Shown: one piece after another, positions 7,118-10,163 of the stretch
Layout: every line of letters starts with the position of its first letter
How positions within the stretch are numbered: the stretch's first letter is position 1
Source of the DNA: an uncultured Alphaproteobacteria bacterium
GTDB taxonomy: Bacteria > Pseudomonadota > Alphaproteobacteria > Caulobacterales > Hyphomonadaceae
DNA: 10,163 bases
NCBI GenBank assembly: GCA_903831485.1
Contig: CAIKXW010000166.1
Coordinates: 1 to 10,163 of the forward strand
Direction: 5' to 3'
The notes under the pieces: model-generated
Told to the model about the DNA's origin: nothing
What the model saw: the letters and a program-made list of their open reading frames with translations, nothing else
The model's database searches: none
Program-made: the position numbers and the translations under genes

Positions 7118-7160
7118 TGTGTGTCACACAGTATGTAGCGCATAGGTAGCTGGCGCACAA
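7118..7160 (-). promoter_or_regulatory. Promoter and palindromic operator of the PadR-HAAS operon
   Basis: On the minus strand, TTGTGC (7160-7155) and TACATA (7137-7132) are separated by 17 bases, an acceptable sigma-70-type pair. Immediately downstream is a perfect 13-bp palindrome, TGTGTGTCACACA, at 7118-7130, centred where transcription should start and 17 bases before the ATG at 7101. Its position suits autorepression by PadR. The boxes are imperfect, so the promoter is less sure than the palindrome. Confidence 0.45.
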
Positions 7161-7191
7161 GCTATTTGGCGCGGGTTCGTGTCGTCCGGGG

Positions 7192-7677
7192 TCAAGGCGG
7201 AGGGAGGGCGTCCAGGGCGGCCTTGCTGTTGGCGCAGCCTTTCAGGGTCTCACCCTTGTACTGCACCTCGGCTTCGAGCGGATAGACGCGGTCGCTCATG
7301 CCATCCGAGCATTGGACCTCGCGCATGGTGAGCGTGAAGGTTTGGCCGTCCGTGTCCCTTGCTGCGATGACGAGATTGCCATCCCGGAAGCTCGGCCCAG
7401 GGTTGGCCATCCGCATCTCAGGCCGATCGACACCGCTGAAGACAAGTTCGGCGAACTCGATCTCGACGCCCCAGAACGGCTCCGTGCCCAACACGCGGAG
7501 GGGCTGGGAGAGTTCAACGCCAACTTCGAGCCCGCCGACGATAGCGTGACCAGGGGGCAGCGCAGGTTTGGCTTCCGGTGCTTCGACAGTGGAAGTTTGG
7601 GAGTCGAGCGCGCGGGGCTCAACCGCCGGCTGGCAAGCAGCGAGCACCAGCGTCAGCAACCCGATCGCGGTCCGCAT
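7192..7677 (-). CDS. Small lipoprotein of the COG3650 type
   Basis: A 161-residue predicted lipoprotein: the signal peptide ends LAAC with Cys15. A Pro/Ala/Glu-rich linker (about 16-45) leads to one domain carrying the signature GTEPFW (64-69), CSDGMSDR-VYP (123-133) and GCA (147-149), which I recognise from the uncharacterised COG3650-type family; the two domain cysteines (123 and 148) probably form a disulfide. The start at 7677 was chosen because AAGGA lies 8 bases upstream and the signal peptide begins there; the ATG is one base after the murB stop, so translation is probably coupled to murB. An in-frame start further upstream would sit inside murB. The biochemical role is unknown; an envelope location beside cell-wall genes is all the context says. 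Confidence 0.8.
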   Translation of the reverse strand: MRTAIGLLTLVLAACQPAVEPRALDSQTSTVEAPEAKPALPPGHAIVGGLEVGVELSQPLRVLGTEPFWGVEIEFAELVFSGVDRPEMRMANPGPSFRDGNLVIAARDTDGQTFTLTMREVQCSDGMSDRVYPLEAEVQYKGETLKGCANSKAALDALPPP

Positions 7678-7678
7678 C

Positions 7679-8635
7679 TCAGGCATCCTTCGCCAGATAG
7701 CCTTCGACCGTCGCATCCACGGCAGGCCGTCCGATGCGCTTGATCTCCCAGCGCAGCTCGACGCCCGACTTCGCCTTCACCGCGGCGCGCACCTCCTCGC
7801 CCAGCCCTTCGATGTCGGCCGCCGTCGCCTCGCCAGTGTTGAGCAGAAAGTTACAATGCAGCTCGCTCACCTGCGCTCCGCCTCGCCGCGCGCCACGCAT
7901 GCCCGCCTCGTCCACCAGCTTCCAGGATGAGCGCTGGTTCGGCGTGCCCGGCGGATCCGGATTCGCAAACGTCGACCCGCCCGTCTTCTCGCGGATCGGC
8001 TGCGTGGTTTCCCTACGCGCCTTCAAGGCTTCGATACGTTCGAGGATCGCCGCTGGCTCATCAGGCGTTCCTTCGAACACCGCCTCGACAAAAATCAGGT
8101 GCTCGGGCGCTTCCGTATGCCGATAGCTGAAATGGAAATCCGCATTCGAAAGCCGCACGCGCTCGCCCTTGCGCGTCAGCGCGCGCGCCTCCACCAGCAC
8201 GTCCTTCGTCTCGCGCCCATAGCAGCCCGCATTCATCCGCAGCGCGCCGCCGATCGTACCAGGCACGCCCGAGAAGAACTCCATCCCGGCAATGCCCGCA
8301 TTCGCCGCCGCAACCGACACGCGTGAGTCCAGCGCCGCCGCCCCGGCAGTCACGCGCAGCCCATCCGTGGCGACCTTCCCGAACGCGGGCCCCAGCCGAA
8401 CGACAACGCCCGCAATCCCGCCATCGCGAACGATCACGTTGGAGGCCGCGCCCAGCACGGTCACAGGAATGATGGGATCGAGCGCTGCGAGAAAGGCTGC
8501 GAGATCGTCCTCGTCTTTCGGCAGGAACAGCGCATCCGCCGCCCCGCCGACACGAAACCATGTGAACGGCGCAAGCAGTTCGTCCGCGAGAATCTTGCCG
8601 CGGACCGGAGGAAGACGATCGAGAAAAGGGCTCAT
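7679..8635 (-). CDS. murB: UDP-N-acetylenolpyruvoylglucosamine reductase
   Basis: A 318-residue FAD enzyme that uses NADPH to reduce UDP-GlcNAc-enolpyruvate to UDP-MurNAc, the second committed cytosolic step of peptidoglycan synthesis. Seen: an FAD-domain start [15 protein letters not shown] (25-39); the nucleotide loop [13 protein letters not shown] (61-73); [18 protein letters not shown] (123-140); and the catalytic set Arg172 in SYRHT, Ser221 in GGSTFANP, and Glu297 in [17 protein letters not shown] (257-266) is the usual block before the C-terminal helices. It looks like the shorter MurB type, with SYRHT directly before the FVEAVF strand. The ATG at 8635 has only a weak upstream ribosome site. 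The gene follows the extensin-like gene by 42 bases and is followed after one base by the COG3650-type lipoprotein, so the three probably form one transcript. Confidence 0.96.
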   Translation of the reverse strand: MSPFLDRLPPVRGKILADELLAPFTWFRVGGAADALFLPKDEDDLAAFLAALDPIIPVTVLGAASNVIVRDGGIAGVVVRLGPAFGKVATDGLRVTAGAAALDSRVSVAAANAGIAGMEFFSGVPGTIGGALRMNAGCYGRETKDVLVEARALTRKGERVRLSNADFHFSYRHTEAPEHLIFVEAVFEGTPDEPAAILERIEALKARRETTQPIREKTGGSTFANPDPPGTPNQRSSWKLVDEAGMRGARRGGAQVSELHCNFLLNTGEATAADIEGLGEEVRAAVKAKSGVELRWEIKRIGRPAVDATVEGYLAKDA

Positions 8636-8677
8636 CCAAGCGATCTAGCGCGAGCCGTCGCCCGAGACCAGTACGCC

Positions 8678-9430
8678 TCAGCGGCAGGCGTGCTGGCCGC
8701 CAACGTCGAGATGGAAGTGGTTGGCGTGGTCCTCGTTGTAGTCGGGCCCAAGCGTCACATCGAACAGGTCGCAGGCACGCTGGCGGATCTCGCGCAGGAA
8801 GTCGCCCTTGGCGCCCCTGCCGTAGTAGTCCTCGAGCACGCTGATCTCGCGCCCGTCGGCCAGCACAAAGCCGGCAATGTCGGCAGCCTTCGCAAAGGAA
8901 TGCTCAGACAGCCGGTCGACCCCGGCCACCGTTCGGCACTGGAATGTGCCGAAGGCCTTGATGTCGACAACCGGCGAGCCGAGATATTTCTCCGCCGCCG
9001 GGATCACGATGTGGCGCTCCCACATGTGCAGCCGTGCGGCGAGATCGCAGGTCATCGGTAGCTCATCCGGCGCGCCAGGGTTCGGCGTGAAGGACGCGAG
9101 CGAGGCTTTCACTTGGAGGGCTTCGCCATAGCCGCACGCGCCCTGGCTCTTCGCAGGCACCAGGTTGAACGACACGCCAGCAGCCTTCAGCGCGGCGCGG
9201 CAGGCGGCCAGATCCGTCGAGATCTTCGCACGCGTCTTGTCGTCGCCGAGCACGCCATAGCGCGTCAGATCGTCCGCGGCAGGGCGCGCATAGCTCAGTG
9301 AATTGGGCCGCGCGAATTGCGGTTGGGTCGATGTCGCCTCGGCGGTGCGCCAGTTGCCCGCCACAAGGCCACCCACCAGGGCGATAGCCAGCCCTGCGCT
9401 GGCGGCGATGATGGAATGCGACTTCTTCAT
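8678..9430 (-). CDS. Secreted extensin-like protein with M15-type metal site
   Basis: A 250-residue protein with an N-terminal signal or anchor (hydrophobic about 7-24) and an Extensin-like C-terminal domain. Its core motifs resemble LAS/M15 zinc peptidases: SEHSFAKAAD (175-184) supplies the Ser-x-His and Asp184 positions of SxHxxGxAxD, and DHANHFHLD (234-242) supplies the closing HxH. The domain carries six cysteines (77, 99, 128, 165, 220 and 249), possibly three disulfides in the periplasm. GTFQCR (161-166) and LGPDY (227-231) are further family marks. The start at 9430 was chosen over the frame's first ATG at 9487 because the signal peptide (MKKSHSII) begins there. Lying between murC and murB, it may act on peptidoglycan peptides; that role is inference, since the family is named after plant extensins and is not well characterised in bacteria. 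Confidence 0.85.
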   Translation of the reverse strand: MKKSHSIIAASAGLAIALVGGLVAGNWRTAEATSTQPQFARPNSLSYARPAADDLTRYGVLGDDKTRAKISTDLAACRAALKAAGVSFNLVPAKSQGACGYGEALQVKASLASFTPNPGAPDELPMTCDLAARLHMWERHIVIPAAEKYLGSPVVDIKAFGTFQCRTVAGVDRLSEHSFAKAADIAGFVLADGREISVLEDYYGRGAKGDFLREIRQRACDLFDVTLGPDYNEDHANHFHLDVGGQHACR

Positions 9431-9450
9431 GCGTCCGTATCTGCAATGAC

Positions 9451-9463
9451 GGCGCCCGGCGCC
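9451..9463. repeat. Perfect GC palindrome in the leader of the extensin-like gene
   Basis: GGCGCC-C-GGCGCC is a perfect 13-base palindrome, 20 bases before the ATG at 9430. On the minus strand it would form a strong hairpin in the mRNA leader and no U tract follows, so it is not a terminator for murC. It could affect translation or simply be a GC-rich accident. Confidence 0.35.
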
Positions 9464-9489
9464 GGAGTTTTGTCCAGAAGCATGCACGA

Positions 9490-9508
9490 GGTTACCGTAA
9501 GCCTAACC
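9490..9508. repeat. 19-base inverted repeat in the murC-extensin gap
   Basis: GGTTA at 9490-9494 and TAACC at 9504-9508 are perfect inverted arms with nine bases between. It lies between the murC stop and the extensin-like start, in a region likely to hold a promoter for the downstream genes. It could be an operator; nothing links it to a particular regulator. Confidence 0.25.
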
Positions 9509-9524
9509 ACGGGCCGCAGAGGAT

Positions 9525-9539
9525 TTCAGGGCTTGTTAA
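9525..9539 (-). promoter_or_regulatory. CtrA-like site, one mismatch
   Basis: TTCA-N7-TTAA on the plus strand (TTAA-N7-TGAA on the minus strand) differs by one base from the CtrA box TTAA-N7-TTAA. It lies in the 141-base gap after murC and before the extensin-like gene. CtrA controls cell-cycle and some division genes in Caulobacterales and relatives, but a single near-match in one spacer is weak evidence. Confidence 0.25.
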
Positions 9540-9571
9540 CCTTGACGAGCGGCGCTGTGAACCCGTCGCGC

Positions 9572-10163
9572 TCAGCCGCGCTTGAGATCATCCGCCAAAG
9601 CATTGGCATGCGCGGTGATATCGCCGGCGCCGAGACAGACCACCATCTCGTCATTTGTCTTGACCGCGTTGCGGACCACGGCAGGTAGTTCCGCCAGCGA
9701 TCCGATCGCCTTCGCCGAGCGATGGCCATGGTTGATGAGGCCCTTCACAAGGCTCTCATGGCTGATGCCGTCGATCGGCTGCTCGCCCGCCGCATAGACC
9801 GGCGCGACATAGACTTCGTCCGCATCATTGAAGCAGGTCGAGAACTGCTCGAACAGGTCGCGTAGGCGCGTGTAGCGGTGCGGCTGCACGACGGCGATCA
9901 CGCGCTTGTCGCGACCCTGCACATCACGCGCGGCGCGCAAGACGGCTGCGATCTCAACCGGGTGGTGGCCGTAGTCGTCGATGATCTTCACGCCATTCCA
10001 GTCGCCCACCGGCGTGAACCGCCGCTTGACGCCGCCGAACTTCAGCAGCGCCGCACGGATCTGTTCTTCCGTGCCGCCAAGCTCGCGCGCGACTGCAATG
10101 GCCGCCAGCGAGTTCTGCACATTGTGCCGTCCCGCCATCGGCAGCTGCAGGCCGACCCAGCGC
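9572..10163 (-). CDS. murC: UDP-N-acetylmuramate--L-alanine ligase, C-terminal part
   Basis: The C-terminal 197 or so residues of MurC, which uses ATP to join L-alanine to UDP-MurNAc in the cytosol. The frame stays open to the right edge of the window, so the N-terminal ATP-binding part lies outside; the Met at 10138 is internal. Seen: [13 protein letters not shown], the central/C-terminal domain junction; [23 protein letters not shown], shown here as the block from 10030 to about 9962, with the DDYGHHP motif; [22 protein letters not shown]; and the closing LGAGDIT. All are standard in MurC. The stop at 9572 is followed by 141 bases before the extensin-like start, so that gene may have its own promoter. 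The rest of the cluster, perhaps murG and ftsW, would be to the right. Confidence 0.96.
   Translation of the reverse strand, partial: RWVGLQLPMAGRHNVQNSLAAIAVARELGGTEEQIRAALLKFGGVKRRFTPVGDWNGVKIIDDYGHHPVEIAAVLRAARDVQGRDKRVIAVVQPHRYTRLRDLFEQFSTCFNDADEVYVAPVYAAGEQPIDGISHESLVKGLINHGHRSAKAIGSLAELPAVVRNAVKTNDEMVVCLGAGDITAHANALADDLKRG

Overview
The window is GC-rich, densely coded bacterial chromosome and reads most like an alphaproteobacterium. A Caulobacterales/Hyphomonadaceae-type relative is possible, but that is an inference from gene style and from a single CtrA-like site; no rRNA or other taxonomic marker is present. I support eight protein genes: one on the plus strand at the left (an old-yellow-enzyme-type flavin reductase) and seven on the minus strand. 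I see no tRNA, rRNA, CRISPR array, insertion sequence or prophage.

Layout from left to right. Positions 1-452 have no convincing gene and only small inverted repeats. The flavin oxidoreductase (453-1541, +) converges on a large lipoprotein gene (1626-3641, -), and a GC-rich hairpin lies between them at 1559-1592. The lipoprotein is the most unusual gene here: a cysteine-free thioredoxin-like domain, a c-type heme domain, a copper type II monooxygenase-like (PHM/DBH-like) domain with all six expected copper ligands, and two C-terminal EF-hands. Its promoter has a perfect 13-bp palindrome over the -35 box. To its right are a gamma-glutamyltransferase (3761-5476, -, probably starting at TTG) and a PadR regulator/HAAS-domain membrane protein pair that overlaps by ATGA (7101-6757 and 6760-5540, both -). 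That pair has its own promoter-like sequence and a perfect palindrome at the expected transcription start.

The right third is cell-wall related. murC (C-terminal part only, running off the right edge) is followed on the minus strand by a secreted extensin-like protein with an M15-like metal-site signature, then murB, then a small COG3650-type lipoprotein that begins one base after the murB stop. In many alphaproteobacteria murC, murB, ddl and ftsQ are contiguous. Here an extensin-like gene separates murC from murB, and no ddl or ftsQ follows murB within the window.

Functionally, the right side makes and perhaps trims peptidoglycan (MurC, MurB, extensin-like protein). The middle holds an envelope regulator module (PadR/HAAS) and periplasmic glutathione breakdown (GGT). 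The left holds two redox enzymes, an FMN ene-reductase-type cytosolic protein and a membrane-anchored heme/copper protein of unknown substrate. The strongest candidate for undescribed biology is the heme/copper lipoprotein.
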